The notes: generated by a model from the letters alone, not told the origin. DNA of 64,000 bases from an uncultured Shimia sp. (GCF_947498095.1 NZ_CANMJE010000002.1:1-64000), one strand, 5' to 3'. Counted from the stretch's first letter, positions 51,494-60,770 are shown. Made by a program: numbers and translations.

Positions 51494-52054
51494 TCAGTTC
51501 ATAAGATCACGTGCCTCTGCCACGGTTGCGAAGTCGTCCCATGCGGCCCCGAACGCATCCAGCGGCCAGATCAGGTCCTGCGGTTGACCGTGGCGATCGC
51601 GAAAGGTAAACCGAAACGCGCCGCCCGCGCGCATTTCCCGCAACAACGCCGCGCCGCTGTCGCCCGTAAAGGTACAGTCAAGCCCGGTTAAACACCCCGG
51701 CCAGTTGCTCTGCCAGACGTTTGTCCCATCGCGCTCGATCCGAAACGCACCCGGAAGAAACAGCGTCCCGGCTTCCATGCCAAAATCAACTTCGGCGCTG
51801 GCTTTGTCCGCCGACGGTGTCACGAACAAAAACTGCGCCGCGAATTTCGGGCGCGGAGAAAAGACATCGACGTAGCGGATGTAGCAACGCTGCTTCAGCG
51901 CGCCCTGTTCCTCGCGTTCGTCGCACAGCACGTTCCAGATGTCGTGGATCTCGTGATGTGTGACACGCCAGTTCCCGGGCGTGTCATTGCCCTCAAGGTC
52001 TTGCGCCAGAAGGGGCGTGGCCAAAAGTGTGAGAATGAGAATAATCTTAGACAT
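51494..52054 (-). CDS. Exported IalB-like protein
   Basis: 186 residues with signal peptide MSKIILILTLLATPLLAQDL. The mature part, GNWRVTHHEIHDIWNVLCDE, RCYIRYVDVF, PGCLTGLDCTFTGDSGAALL and AGGAFRFTFRDRHGQ, shows four cysteines in two pairs and a beta-rich C-terminus like the invasion-associated locus B (IalB) family. That assignment is by pattern and not certain. Monocistronic. Confidence 0.55.
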   Translation of the reverse strand: MSKIILILTLLATPLLAQDLEGNDTPGNWRVTHHEIHDIWNVLCDEREEQGALKQRCYIRYVDVFSPRPKFAAQFLFVTPSADKASAEVDFGMEAGTLFLPGAFRIERDGTNVWQSNWPGCLTGLDCTFTGDSGAALLREMRAGGAFRFTFRDRHGQPQDLIWPLDAFGAAWDDFATVAEARDLMN

Positions 52055-52214
52055 GTGGCCCTCCGGTTTCCCCTGTTGTGGGCGAAAGACTGGCACACAA
52101 GGAAATCACGTTGCCGCGACAATTTTGTTGGACCCCAGTTCTGGTGGGCGCTTTGTCGTGTCGTGACCGCTGAGTGTCGCGCTGCAGAGATGACAGGCCA
52201 GTGCCAAGCCAGCT

Positions 52215-53189
52215 ATGACAAAAACACCAAAGGGTCGCACGGATAGATGTGCCAGAACTGGAAAGGGCAGGGTGCGGGCAAAAGTTGCGGATATCGAGAT
52301 ATGCGGAGATACCTTTCGCGTCGTGCTGGAAGGGGCCCCGCAGTTGCAGGCTGTCACGCCGCAGAACGTGCTGGCTGAGCTGCGCGCCAAGCATGAAGAC
52401 TTTCGCCACTTTCTCTTGGATCCGCCGCGTGGGCATAGGGACGTGAATGCCTGTTTGCTTTTGCCACCTGTGTCCGAAGTGGCTCTGAGCACTTTGGTTG
52501 TCGCGGCCCAGTTTGGCTATGCGCCGGTGGCTGGAACCATGTTGATGGCCGCGAGTACGGCGTTGATCGAAACCGGTGCGCTGACGCCAGATAACCCCGG
52601 ACAAGTGCGGTTTGACACCGCCGCGGGCCCGCAACACGTGTCGATCGTCAATAGGGATGCCGAGTCACCACAAACGATTTGGCATACGCCCGCTCCAACC
52701 CTCTGTGTGGCCCATGGCGATCTGGCGCTGGATGGGCGCAGCGTCCCAGTCAGCCTTGTACACTCCGGATTGGTTTATGTGGTGGTGTCGGCAAGCGATC
52801 TCGGCCTTTCCATGCAGGATCATACGGCTTTGTCACAGGCGGGGTGCACCGTCAGTGCTGCCGCGCTTGAGGCTTTCCCGGTGGCCGAGCATGGCCTGGC
52901 CGAAGTGGGTGAGGCCTATCTGGTCATGATCGTGGGCGAGATGGAGCGGCAAGGCCCCTCTGCCGAGGTCAATGTCGCGTGGGTGTCGGGCTCGGGGCTT
53001 GTGGCGAATTCGGCAGGGGGCACCGGGGCGGTTGCCGTTGCAGCTCATGTCACGGCATCGGGGCAACTGGACGTGGGCGCGCCTTTGATCGCTCGTGCAC
53101 CGGGTGGTCCATTTGAATGCCGACTGTTCAAAGATCGGGCAGAAGTTGCCGCAACGCCCAAGCTGATCGCGCTGAAAGAGCTGATTTAG
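52215..53189 (+). CDS. Proline racemase-superfamily protein lacking both catalytic cysteines
   Basis: 324 residues with the two-lobed PLP-independent racemase fold: DPPRGHRDVNACLLLPP (near 74), AASTALIETGALTPDNPG, VRFDTAAGP, HSGLVYVVV and GTGAVAVAAHVTASGQLDVG. The first catalytic region (normally MCGHGT) reads PVAGTML and the second (normally DRSPCGTGT) reads ANSAGGTGA, so both active-site cysteines are replaced (Ala, Gly). It cannot be a normal proline racemase or 4-hydroxyproline epimerase. The start is ATG 52215, weakly supported. A later GTG near 52270 is an alternative. Confidence 0.8.
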   Translation: MTKTPKGRTDRCARTGKGRVRAKVADIEICGDTFRVVLEGAPQLQAVTPQNVLAELRAKHEDFRHFLLDPPRGHRDVNACLLLPPVSEVALSTLVVAAQFGYAPVAGTMLMAASTALIETGALTPDNPGQVRFDTAAGPQHVSIVNRDAESPQTIWHTPAPTLCVAHGDLALDGRSVPVSLVHSGLVYVVVSASDLGLSMQDHTALSQAGCTVSAAALEAFPVAEHGLAEVGEAYLVMIVGEMERQGPSAEVNVAWVSGSGLVANSAGGTGAVAVAAHVTASGQLDVGAPLIARAPGGPFECRLFKDRAEVAATPKLIALKELI

Positions 53190-53299
53190 CCCCAATCCAG
53201 ACCCGGCCCACAATGCTTTGCATATCAACTGTTGTGCGATTGCAGCATATCCGTTAGGGACGCGACAGCGAACACTCCCTAATTTTACAGGTATTCCGT

Positions 53300-54970
53300 A
53301 TGAGACGCGCCGCGCTGGCCCTCTTGGCCAAGAACATTTCCCCGCCCAACCTCTCTGTCATGCAGGACGAGGGGTTCTCGATCGGGCGGTTGCGGACCGA
53401 GGTTCTGTCGGGCCTGACCGTGGCGCTGGCACTGGTGCCCGAGGCCGTGGCCTTTGCCTTTGTTGCCGGGGTGCACCCGCTGGTGGGGCTATATGCGGCG
53501 TTCCTCGTTGGTCTGATCACAGCGATCATCGGCGGCCGTCCGGGTATGATCTCGGGTGCAACCGGCGCGCTGGCCGTGGTCATGGTAGCGCTGGTCGCGC
53601 AGCACGGTGTCGAATACCTGTTCGCGACCGTGGTGTTGATGGGCGTCTTGCAGGTCATCGCCGGTGCAATGCATTGGGGCAAGTTCATCCGATTGGTGCC
53701 GCACCCGGTGATGCTGGGTTTTGTGAACGGCCTTGCTATCGTTATTTTCCTCGCGCAGATGAGTCAGTTCAAAGTGCCGGGCAGCATGGTCTCTGATGGT
53801 CATGGCATGACCGGTGGCGAATGGCTAACGGGCATGCAGCTGGCGACCATGCTGGGCCTTGTGGTGCTGACGATGGTCATCGTTTGGGGTCTGCCCAAAG
53901 TGACCAAGATCATTCCCGCACCACTCGCGGGCATCGCGATCACGGCTTTTGTGGTGATCGGCTTTGGTCTGGACGTGCCGCGCGTCGGCGATATGGCCTC
54001 GATCCAGGGTGGGTTCCCAAGTTTCCACGTGCCTTTTGGCGAAGGGCTTGGCATCTATGGCACGCCTCTGGCGCCGTTTAATCTTGAGACGTTCTGGATC
54101 ATCCTGCCCTATGCGGTGATCCTCGCAGCGATTGGTTTGATTGAAAGCCTGCTAACGCTGAACCTTGTCGGTGAGATGACCGGCAAACGTGGCGGCGCAA
54201 GCCAGGAATGTATCGCGCAAGGTGTCGCCAATGTGACCACCGGTTTCTTCGGTGGCATGGGTGGCTGTGCCATGATCGGTCAGTCGATGATCAACGTGAA
54301 ATCCGGCGGTCGTACGCGGATTGCAGGCATCGCAGCCGCGCTTTTTCTGTTGCTCTTCATCGTTGCCGCCAGCCCGCTTATTGAACAGATCCCGCTGGCC
54401 GCTCTGGTCGGAGTGATGTTCATGGTGGTGATCGGCACATTCGCGTGGAACTCGTTCAAGATCATGCGCCGCGTGCCCTTGATGGACGCATTTGTCATCG
54501 TGCTGGTGACCGTTGTGACTGTGATGGAAGACCTCGCCGTCGCCGTTGTGGTCGGCGTAATTGTCTCGGCGCTTGCCTATGCGTGGCAAAACGCTCGTCG
54601 CATCCACGCCATCACCCGCGAATCTGAGAGTGATCCAGGTGCCAAGGTCTATGAGATTCAAGGCCCGTTGTTCTTTGGCTCTTCCGAAGGCTTCATCGAG
54701 CTCTTCGACATTGCCCATGATCCCGACCACGTGATCGTCGACTTCAGAGAAAGCCGAGTTGCGGATCAGTCGGCCCTGCAAGCGATCGAGGCCGTGGCCG
54801 CCAAGTATCAGGCCGCAGGCAAGCAAGTGGCCCTGCGCCACCTCAGCCGCGACTGTCACCAATTGCTCAGCCGAGCAGGTCATCTGATGATCGACAGCGA
54901 CGATGATCCTGAATACGAGATTGCCGTGGATTATTCAGTCCGCACAGGCATTCTCGGCGGCGGTCATTAG
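53300..54970 (+). CDS. SulP family anion transporter with STAS domain
   Basis: 556 residues. The SulP membrane domain spans about residues 25-410, with the motif LTVALALVPEAVAFAFVAGV and the conserved GMISGATGALAVVMVALV. A C-terminal cytoplasmic STAS domain (about 445-545) includes VIVDFRESRVADQSALQAIE. It carries sulfate, bicarbonate or related anions; the ion cannot be assigned. A second start at 53360 (MQDEGFSIGRL) is possible, as the annotated ATG has only a weak ribosome site. Confidence 0.9.
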   Translation: MRRAALALLAKNISPPNLSVMQDEGFSIGRLRTEVLSGLTVALALVPEAVAFAFVAGVHPLVGLYAAFLVGLITAIIGGRPGMISGATGALAVVMVALVAQHGVEYLFATVVLMGVLQVIAGAMHWGKFIRLVPHPVMLGFVNGLAIVIFLAQMSQFKVPGSMVSDGHGMTGGEWLTGMQLATMLGLVVLTMVIVWGLPKVTKIIPAPLAGIAITAFVVIGFGLDVPRVGDMASIQGGFPSFHVPFGEGLGIYGTPLAPFNLETFWIILPYAVILAAIGLIESLLTLNLVGEMTGKRGGASQECIAQGVANVTTGFFGGMGGCAMIGQSMINVKSGGRTRIAGIAAALFLLLFIVAASPLIEQIPLAALVGVMFMVVIGTFAWNSFKIMRRVPLMDAFVIVLVTVVTVMEDLAVAVVVGVIVSALAYAWQNARRIHAITRESESDPGAKVYEIQGPLFFGSSEGFIELFDIAHDPDHVIVDFRESRVADQSALQAIEAVAAKYQAAGKQVALRHLSRDCHQLLSRAGHLMIDSDDDPEYEIAVDYSVRTGILGGGH

Positions 54971-54987
54971 ATCGGATTGTGCGGGTG

Positions 54988-55629
54988 TTACGTCACTCTT
55001 AGCTCATCATACGAGACCATCACGTGCTCGCGAAATGCGGGGCGCTCTGTAAGCCGTTCGAAGTACGCTTCGAGCGCTGGCAAGTTGGGGCGTGGAATGT
55101 CGATGTCGAAATAGCGATAGAGCACATGGCCGAGTTGAATATCTGCAAGCGTCAGGGTGCCTGACGCGAGATAGCGCTGCTTTGTCAGTTGTGTTTCAGC
55201 GATGGCCAGCTTGTCCTCCAGCGTGGCCAGCGCCACGGCAATCGCGTCCGTGTCCTGTTGGTCCGGTGCCGTGCGCACCGCGCGCCAGAACACCGGCACA
55301 GTGAAATTCATCGCGACATTCAGCTTGGCCCAATCGGCCCATTTGTCGACCTCAGCCTGTTCCACCATATCAACTGGCCAGAGCGTTCCTTGCCCATACC
55401 GCCGTCCGAGATAGCGCAGGATTGCCCCGGTCTCCCACAAAGGCGCGATGCCGTCGTCTTCAATCACGGGAACCGTGCGATTGGGGTTCAGGGTATAAAA
55501 GGCGACGCTGTCCACAACACCGTAAGTGTGTCCCGCGTCATGGCGTACGTGCTCCAGCCCCAATTCGCCCACGGCCCACATCACGGCTTGCACGTTGGAT
55601 GAGGTTTTACGTCCCCAAATCGTCAGCAT
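54988..55629 (-). CDS. Glutathione S-transferase
   Basis: 213 residues. The thioredoxin-like N-domain starts MLTIWGRKTSSNVQAVMWAV, with Ser in the GSH-activating position, and has NPNRTVPVIEDDG, LWETGAILRYLGRRYG (GSH site). The C-terminal helical domain has TLADIQLGHVLYRYFD. Part of the bacterial beta-like group. It overlaps the preceding acetyltransferase by 7 bases on the same strand, so the two are co-transcribed. Confidence 0.88.
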   Translation of the reverse strand: MLTIWGRKTSSNVQAVMWAVGELGLEHVRHDAGHTYGVVDSVAFYTLNPNRTVPVIEDDGIAPLWETGAILRYLGRRYGQGTLWPVDMVEQAEVDKWADWAKLNVAMNFTVPVFWRAVRTAPDQQDTDAIAVALATLEDKLAIAETQLTKQRYLASGTLTLADIQLGHVLYRYFDIDIPRPNLPALEAYFERLTERPAFREHVMVSYDELRVT

Positions 55630-56261
55630 GACACGTCTTCCAACGCGCCAATGTCACCCGCAAGGATAGCCGGCAGCGCCGCTTCAATCCGGGCAACCGG
55701 CCAATCCCACCACGCCAAGGCGATAAGCCGCGCAATGGTGTCGTCGTCAAATCGTTTGCGGGCGACTTGTCCGGGGTTGCCGGTCACGATGGCATAGTCC
55801 GGCACAGTGCCCCGCACTACTGATCCGGCGCCGATAATGGCGCCATGCCCGATCTCGGCCCCCGGCAGGATCAGCGCGCCATACCCAATCCAGACATCAT
55901 TGCCGATCACCGTATCGCGGGTGTCAGGCTGAAACGCTTCCATATTGTCAGGATCAAAGATCGGGAATGGATAGTAACTTAGCCCATCGGTCGAATGGTT
56001 GGCCGAACTGGTCAGGAATCGCACGCCATGCGCAATCTGGCAAAACTTGCCGATGCTTAGCGATTCTTCGGAACAGGCAAACAGATAGGGCGCTAGGCGA
56101 TGGGCCCAATCCTCCGGCGGTTCAAAGTCCGAGGCATAGCTGAACGCGCCAGCCTGAAATCGTGGGTGATCGATGGCCTCAGACAGAAACACCGTACCCG
56201 CATGGGCCGACCCGTCCGGTAGCGTAATTGGATAACGGCGTGACGGGTCTGGCAGAGGCAT
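55623..56261 (-). CDS. CatB-related O-acetyltransferase (left-handed beta-helix)
   Basis: 212 residues of the hexapeptide xenobiotic acetyltransferase family. Hexad repeats are clear: SLSIGKFCQIAHGVRFLTSS, then DTVIGNDVWIGYGALILPGA and IGHGAIIGAGSVVRGTVPDY. The conserved His in SANHSTDG is the likely general base. It acetylates an unknown acceptor; members include chloramphenicol and virginiamycin acetyltransferases, but here a sugar or small metabolite is equally likely. Between flavin reductase and GST on one strand. Confidence 0.87.
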   Translation of the reverse strand: MPLPDPSRRYPITLPDGSAHAGTVFLSEAIDHPRFQAGAFSYASDFEPPEDWAHRLAPYLFACSEESLSIGKFCQIAHGVRFLTSSANHSTDGLSYYPFPIFDPDNMEAFQPDTRDTVIGNDVWIGYGALILPGAEIGHGAIIGAGSVVRGTVPDYAIVTGNPGQVARKRFDDDTIARLIALAWWDWPVARIEAALPAILAGDIGALEDVSC

Positions 56262-56263
56262 GG

Positions 56264-56869
56264 TCAGTCGTCCGGTCGGGCAAGGGTAAATGTGTTGTCG
56301 ACTACAGAATAGTCGCGATAGCCCAGTCGTGCCAATGGGCGAAAGGTCGAGACATCAAACAGCCCATCGACGATACAGTCGTCTCGCATGTGTATGCCCA
56401 CCACTTCCCCGTGGACGACATAGTTGTTCTCGCCTTTCATCTGCAGGATCTGCGTGACTTCGCATTCCATACTTGCAGGCGCATCGATCAGGCGGGGACA
56501 GTTAATGGTCTCACAAGGGGCCGCGGTCAAACCTGCCCGCGCAAACTCGTCCACATCCTTGTCAAACCCTGTGGTCGAGACATTCATGGCGTCCTGCATC
56601 GCCTCGGCCACCAGATTGATGCAAAAAACGCCGGTGGCGCGGATATTGGCCAGCGTGTCCTTGCCATTTTCCTGATCCGGCTTGGTTCCGGTTGAGGCAA
56701 ACATGACTTGCGGTGGCACATAGGCGGTTCCGTTGAAAAACGAATAGGGTGCAAGGTTCTTAACGCCGTCTGCATCTTCTGTTGAAATCCAGGCAATTGG
56801 GCGAGGCGCAATCAGAGCGTTATAGGGGTTGTGCGGCAGGCCGTGACCGTCCTTGGGGCGATAGAACAT
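56264..56869 (-). CDS. Flavin reductase family protein
   Basis: 201 residues of the FMN-binding split-barrel flavin reductase family (DIM6/NTAB). NPYNALIAPRPIAWISTEDA, NLAPYSFFNGTAYVPPQVMF and GVFCINLVAEAMQDAMN are family motifs. It probably binds FMN and reduces flavin or an aromatic substrate. Two bases separate its stop from the downstream acetyltransferase start, so it heads a three-gene unit with the acetyltransferase and GST. Confidence 0.87.
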   Translation of the reverse strand: MFYRPKDGHGLPHNPYNALIAPRPIAWISTEDADGVKNLAPYSFFNGTAYVPPQVMFASTGTKPDQENGKDTLANIRATGVFCINLVAEAMQDAMNVSTTGFDKDVDEFARAGLTAAPCETINCPRLIDAPASMECEVTQILQMKGENNYVVHGEVVGIHMRDDCIVDGLFDVSTFRPLARLGYRDYSVVDNTFTLARPDD

Positions 56870-56961
56870 CTGTTAACTTTCCTTTGGTTTGCCCAACAGG
56901 TAACGTCGTGCTAGGGCGGTTTCCACGAAAAAATGGCAAAGAAGAACATGGGGCAGGTCCG

Positions 56962-57453
56962 GTGTACCGGCTGACAGTGGAAACAGACAACGACTGGTGG
57001 GAGGTCGAGGCCCTCTATGACTTGTGCTTTGCGCCGGGACGTGAGGCCTTGTCATCCTACCGGTTGCGCGATGGTGTGCCCCCGGTGGCCGGTCTGTCTC
57101 TGGTGGCGCGGGATGCGGACGGTGTTCTGGGTGGCGCAATTCGCTATTGGCCTGTGCATGTAGGTACCCATGATGCCCTGTTGTTGGGTCCCGTCTCCGT
57201 GCACCCCACACGACAGGGAGAGGGGCTTGGCGGGCTCTTGATCCGCGAAAGTCTGATGCTGGCGCGGCCCTTGAGGTGGACTCGGGTGATGTTGGTGGGC
57301 GATGCGCCGTACTACCGCCGTTTTGGCTTTGAAAAGCTCCAAGGCGTGGTGATGCCGCCGCCGACCAACCCGGACCGCGTGCTGGGTCAAGAGTTGGACT
57401 TGGGCGCCTGGCAAGGGGTCGCGGGCGATGTGATCCGTTGGGACAAGGGTTGA
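56962..57453 (+). CDS. GNAT family N-acetyltransferase
   Basis: 163 residues from a GTG at 56962 (VYRLTVETDNDWW). The GNAT fold is visible: LSLVARDADGVLGGAIRYWP, LLGPVSVHPTRQGEGLGGLL (the acetyl-CoA loop Q-G-x-G-x-G/A near residue 88) and VMLVGDAPYYRRFGFEKL. Substrate unknown. The start is uncertain because no strong ribosome site is visible. Upstream in-frame codons have no homology. Confidence 0.83.
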   Translation: MYRLTVETDNDWWEVEALYDLCFAPGREALSSYRLRDGVPPVAGLSLVARDADGVLGGAIRYWPVHVGTHDALLLGPVSVHPTRQGEGLGGLLIRESLMLARPLRWTRVMLVGDAPYYRRFGFEKLQGVVMPPPTNPDRVLGQELDLGAWQGVAGDVIRWDKG

Positions 57454-57484
57454 ACCCAACGTTTTGGCCCCCAATCTATACCCT

Positions 57485-58273
57485 ATGGCTGAAGATTTGA
57501 TTTTACAGGCCCCCAAAGGCTTTAACGCGGCAACGGACGCCGAACTTGAGCGTTTGATTGCCCGGTACCGCAATGCAGGTGGCATCGGTTTTGAACTTTT
57601 GAATGCGCTGGGAGGGCAGGCAGAAGACCTGCTCGACAAGCTGCCAGCGCCTGTGCGCGACGGGCTCGAAGGCGCGACGGAAAAGGCGCTCTTTAAGGCG
57701 ATGAAGCTGGCACACGGCTCGCGCAGCGTGGTTGGCGATCGAGTCGGGTGGCTCAATGCCGCCGTGGCCGGCGCGCTTGGTGCGGTTGGCGGTGTCGGCG
57801 GCGCGCCCACCGCTTTGGCCGAAATCCCGATCACTACCACCGTCCTCTTGCGCGCCATTCAGGGCGAAGCGGCCAAGCTGGGTTTTGACCCGGCCTCGGA
57901 GAACATCCAGTTTGACTGCGTGCAGGTTTTCGGTGCCGCAGGTCCGCTGGCCAAGGATGATGGCGCGGATATGGGCTTTGTCTCGGCGCGGCTGGCGCTG
58001 ACCAGTGGAACGATGCAGACGGTGATTGCCAAGGTGACGCCTAAGCTGGCCGTAGTCTTGGGGCAAAAACTCGCGGCCCAGGCGGTGCCGGTTTTGGGCG
58101 CAGTCGCTGGGGCGACGGTGAATTTTTCCTATCTTGGTTATTACCAGGAAATCGCGCACGTGCACTTTGGCCTTAGAAAGCTGTCGATTGATAGCGGCGT
58201 TTCACATGAACACTTGGTCGCGGAATTAAAGCGCCGCATGGAGCCTGCACGCCTTACGGGCGGCAGCGTTTAA
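57485..58273 (+). CDS. EcsC family protein
   Basis: 262 residues from ATG 57485. The EcsC pattern comprises helical LPAPVRDGLEGATEKALFKA, a Gly/Ala-rich centre VAGALGAVGGVGGAPTALAE with IPITTTVLLRAIQ, and the later QAVPVLGAVAGATVNFSYLG. EcsC was first named in Bacillus with an ABC transporter, but many members are stand-alone with unknown function. It starts 31 bases after the GNAT gene and may be co-transcribed. Confidence 0.85.
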   Translation: MAEDLILQAPKGFNAATDAELERLIARYRNAGGIGFELLNALGGQAEDLLDKLPAPVRDGLEGATEKALFKAMKLAHGSRSVVGDRVGWLNAAVAGALGAVGGVGGAPTALAEIPITTTVLLRAIQGEAAKLGFDPASENIQFDCVQVFGAAGPLAKDDGADMGFVSARLALTSGTMQTVIAKVTPKLAVVLGQKLAAQAVPVLGAVAGATVNFSYLGYYQEIAHVHFGLRKLSIDSGVSHEHLVAELKRRMEPARLTGGSV

Positions 58274-58287
58274 CGCCCGTTTTGAAG

Positions 58288-58319
58288 CCTCCGGCGGGAG
58301 TATTTTTGGCAATACGAAG
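58288..58319 (+). repeat. Dispersed 32-bp intergenic repeat, copy 2; possible terminator of the EcsC gene
   Basis: It opens with a short hairpin half (CCTCC-GGC-GGGAG) and a TATTTTT tract, then GGCAATACGAAG. It matches the reverse copy at 58464-58495 at 30 of 32 positions by eye. It begins 14 bases after the EcsC stop, in the sense orientation, so it may end that transcript. Confidence 0.75.
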
Positions 58320-58463
58320 GCTCGTTTGCGCTTGGTTAACCAATTTGTTCCAATCTTTCAGAGCGCCACAGGCTGGAGAGCCGATGGGCGTGCAAAGCGA
58401 AGCCCCGGCAGGATAAATCCGTCAACCAAGAGGTAAAGCCAGCCGGGGTAGCGCCAAAGCATG

Positions 58464-58495
58464 CTTCGTATTGCCAAAAATACTCGCGCCGCAGG
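58464..58495 (-). repeat. Dispersed 32-bp intergenic repeat, copy 3 (inverted)
   Basis: On the minus strand this repeats copy 2 with two substitutions (C to G and G to C) at positions that could pair with each other, so the hairpin is kept. It lies downstream of ptsP in the sense orientation. Together the two copies bound 144 bases of non-coding sequence. Confidence 0.75.
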
Positions 58496-58496
58496 C

Positions 58497-58519
58497 CATG
58501 CACCCCGCCGGGGTGCATG
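58497..58519 (-). terminator. Hairpin directly after ptsP
   Basis: CATGCACCCC (58497-58506) pairs perfectly with GGGGTGCATG (58510-58519) around GCC, starting one base after the ptsP stop. A TATTTTT tract follows within the adjacent repeat on the minus strand, so hairpin plus repeat may jointly terminate. Confidence 0.65.
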
Positions 58520-58520
58520 T

Positions 58521-60770
58521 TCAGTTCGGGCCGCGCAGGTATTCCATCACTGCAGGGCGCACCGATTGATCGCCACGCTCGCGAGCATCCACGATAACCT
58601 GGCGCAACTCGCCGAGGTTGGTGCGTCGGATCAGAGATTTCACCGGGCCGATTGAGGCCGGACGCATCGACAGGATGCGCAGGCCCATGGCCGCAAGACA
58701 AATGGCCTCGATCGGGCGACCAGCGTCTTCACCACAAAAGCTGAGCGAGGTGCGTTTCTCAGTCGAATTGCAGCGGTTCACGATGCCTTCGATGAAGCTC
58801 AGAAAGCTGACATTCAGCGTGTCATAGCGTTTGCGCACACGTTCGTTTTCACGGTCAGCGGCAAAGAAGAACTGTTTCAGGTCATTGCCGCCGATGGACA
58901 GGAAGCCAACCTCTTCAAAGAACTTCTGCGGCGCAAATCCCAGTGACGGGGTTTCCAGCATCGCCCCCAGTTCCAGCGTTTCGGGCAATGGATGACCCAA
59001 GACACGCTCGCGCTCTTTGGCTTTTTCCATTTCCGCGAGTGCAGCGGTGTATTCCTCTGATTGGGCGACAAACGGGAACATCACCGTAAGAGGACGCCCG
59101 TTGGCGGCTCTGAGCAAGGCCTGCAATTGCATCCGCATGATCCCCGGCTTGTCGAGACCAACACGGATCGCCCGCCACCCCAACGCCGGGTTGGGTTCGT
59201 CTTGCGGGGTCATGTAGGGCAAGACTTTGTCCGAGCCGATATCAAGCGTGCGAAACACCACGCGCTTGCCGTGGGCAGCGTCCATCACCCGCGAGTAAAG
59301 CGCGGCCAGTTCGGTACGTTTGGGCATTTGGTTGCGGATCAGGAACTGCAGCTCGGTGCGGAACAGGCCAACCCCTTCGGCACCAGACCCATCGAGGCTG
59401 GGAAGGTCGGCCATCAAGCCCGCGTTCATATGCAACTGGATTGTCACCCCGTCCAAAGAAATTGCGGGCTTGTCGCGGATCGAAGCATAGCGCTGCTGCG
59501 CCTGAGCCTGCATCGCCATTTTGTCACGAAAGGCCGTGACCACGTTCTCGTCCGGGCGCAGATGCACCGAGCCAGCGTCGCCATCAACAAGCACATGATC
59601 CCCGTTCAGGGCCTCGGTTGTGACGCGGTCGGCGTGGATCACCAGCGGGATCGCAAGCGCGCGCGCCACGATGGCGGCGTGGCTTCCGACAGACCCTTCT
59701 TCCAGCACGATGCCTTTGAGGTTACGGCCGTACTCTAATAGTTCCGCCGGCCCGATATTGCGGGCGATGAGGATGGGATCGGTGGGCAGTTCCGCACCGG
59801 TCTCAGCGCCTTGTCCCGTCAGAATACGCAACAGCCGGTTCGACAGGTCATCCAGATCGTGCAACCTGTCGCGCAAATAGGCATCTGTCACCTGCTCCAT
59901 CCGGGTGCGGGCGGTGTTTTGTTCTTTTTCTACAGCGGCTTCAGCGGAAAGGCCTTGGGCGATGTCATGCTCCATCCGGCGCATCCAGCCTTTGGAATTG
60001 GCAAACATGCGGTAGGCTTCGAGAACCTGCAGTTGTTCCTTGTCGCCACCGGCCGCTCCGTCGAGCATTTTGTCGACACCGACGCGCAGTTGATCAACCG
60101 CGTCGTTCAGGCGCTTGGCTTCGACCTCGGGGTCTTCGGCAATCGGATTGGTGACCACCACCCGTGGCTCATGCAGCCAGACATGGCCTTCGGCGGCGCC
60201 TTCCTGAGCGCTGCCGCCTTGAAAGACAACAGATTGCTGATGCAACGCGCCCATCGCGGCATTGTCGCCAATAAAGGCGCCAAGTTCGGTCATTTCGGCC
60301 AGAACCATTGCCACCACTTCGAGGGCATAGATTTCATCGGCCAGATAGTCGCGCGCGTCCTTGGATTGCACGACCAGAACACCCAGATTGTCGCCAAGGC
60401 GCTGGATCGGGACGCCGCAGAAAGATGAGAATATCTCTTCGCCGGTTTCCGGCATGAACCGAAAGCCTTTGGCCGATGGGGCGTCGGCGGTGTTCACGAT
60501 ACGCGAGGTCTTGGCAACGCGCCCCACAAGACCCTCGCCAATGCGCAGGCGGGTCTGGTGGACCGCTTCAGGGTTAAGGCCTTCGGTGGCGCATAATTCA
60601 AGGGTTTCGTCGTCGCGAAACAGGTAGATCGAGCACACTTCGGTGCCCATAGAATTCGCGATCAGATGCGTGACCCGGTCAAGGCGCGCCTGACCCGCGC
60701 TGTCTTCGGCCAGCGCATCGCGCAAACGGCCCAGCAGCTTGCGGCTTTCGGTCTCGGTACGTTCAGCCAT
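58521..60770 (-). CDS. ptsP: Phosphoenolpyruvate-protein phosphotransferase PtsP (EI-Ntr)
   Basis: 749 residues. N-terminal GAF domain (about 20-155; CSIYLFRDDETLELCATEG, FCGVPIQRLGDNLGVLVVQS). The PEP-utilising swivel domain has the phosphorylated His in SVGSHAAIVARALA (near 363). The EI barrel has VFRTLDIGSDK, GLFRTELQFL and the C-terminal Cys of SFCGEDAGRP. It is the first enzyme of the nitrogen phosphotransferase system (EI-Ntr to NPr to EIIA-Ntr), sensing glutamine through GAF. The start at 60770 is MAERTETESRKLL. It follows lysC on the same strand. Confidence 0.94.
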   Translation of the reverse strand: MAERTETESRKLLGRLRDALAEDSAGQARLDRVTHLIANSMGTEVCSIYLFRDDETLELCATEGLNPEAVHQTRLRIGEGLVGRVAKTSRIVNTADAPSAKGFRFMPETGEEIFSSFCGVPIQRLGDNLGVLVVQSKDARDYLADEIYALEVVAMVLAEMTELGAFIGDNAAMGALHQQSVVFQGGSAQEGAAEGHVWLHEPRVVVTNPIAEDPEVEAKRLNDAVDQLRVGVDKMLDGAAGGDKEQLQVLEAYRMFANSKGWMRRMEHDIAQGLSAEAAVEKEQNTARTRMEQVTDAYLRDRLHDLDDLSNRLLRILTGQGAETGAELPTDPILIARNIGPAELLEYGRNLKGIVLEEGSVGSHAAIVARALAIPLVIHADRVTTEALNGDHVLVDGDAGSVHLRPDENVVTAFRDKMAMQAQAQQRYASIRDKPAISLDGVTIQLHMNAGLMADLPSLDGSGAEGVGLFRTELQFLIRNQMPKRTELAALYSRVMDAAHGKRVVFRTLDIGSDKVLPYMTPQDEPNPALGWRAIRVGLDKPGIMRMQLQALLRAANGRPLTVMFPFVAQSEEYTAALAEMEKAKERERVLGHPLPETLELGAMLETPSLGFAPQKFFEEVGFLSIGGNDLKQFFFAADRENERVRKRYDTLNVSFLSFIEGIVNRCNSTEKRTSLSFCGEDAGRPIEAICLAAMGLRILSMRPASIGPVKSLIRRTNLGELRQVIVDARERGDQSVRPAVMEYLRGPN

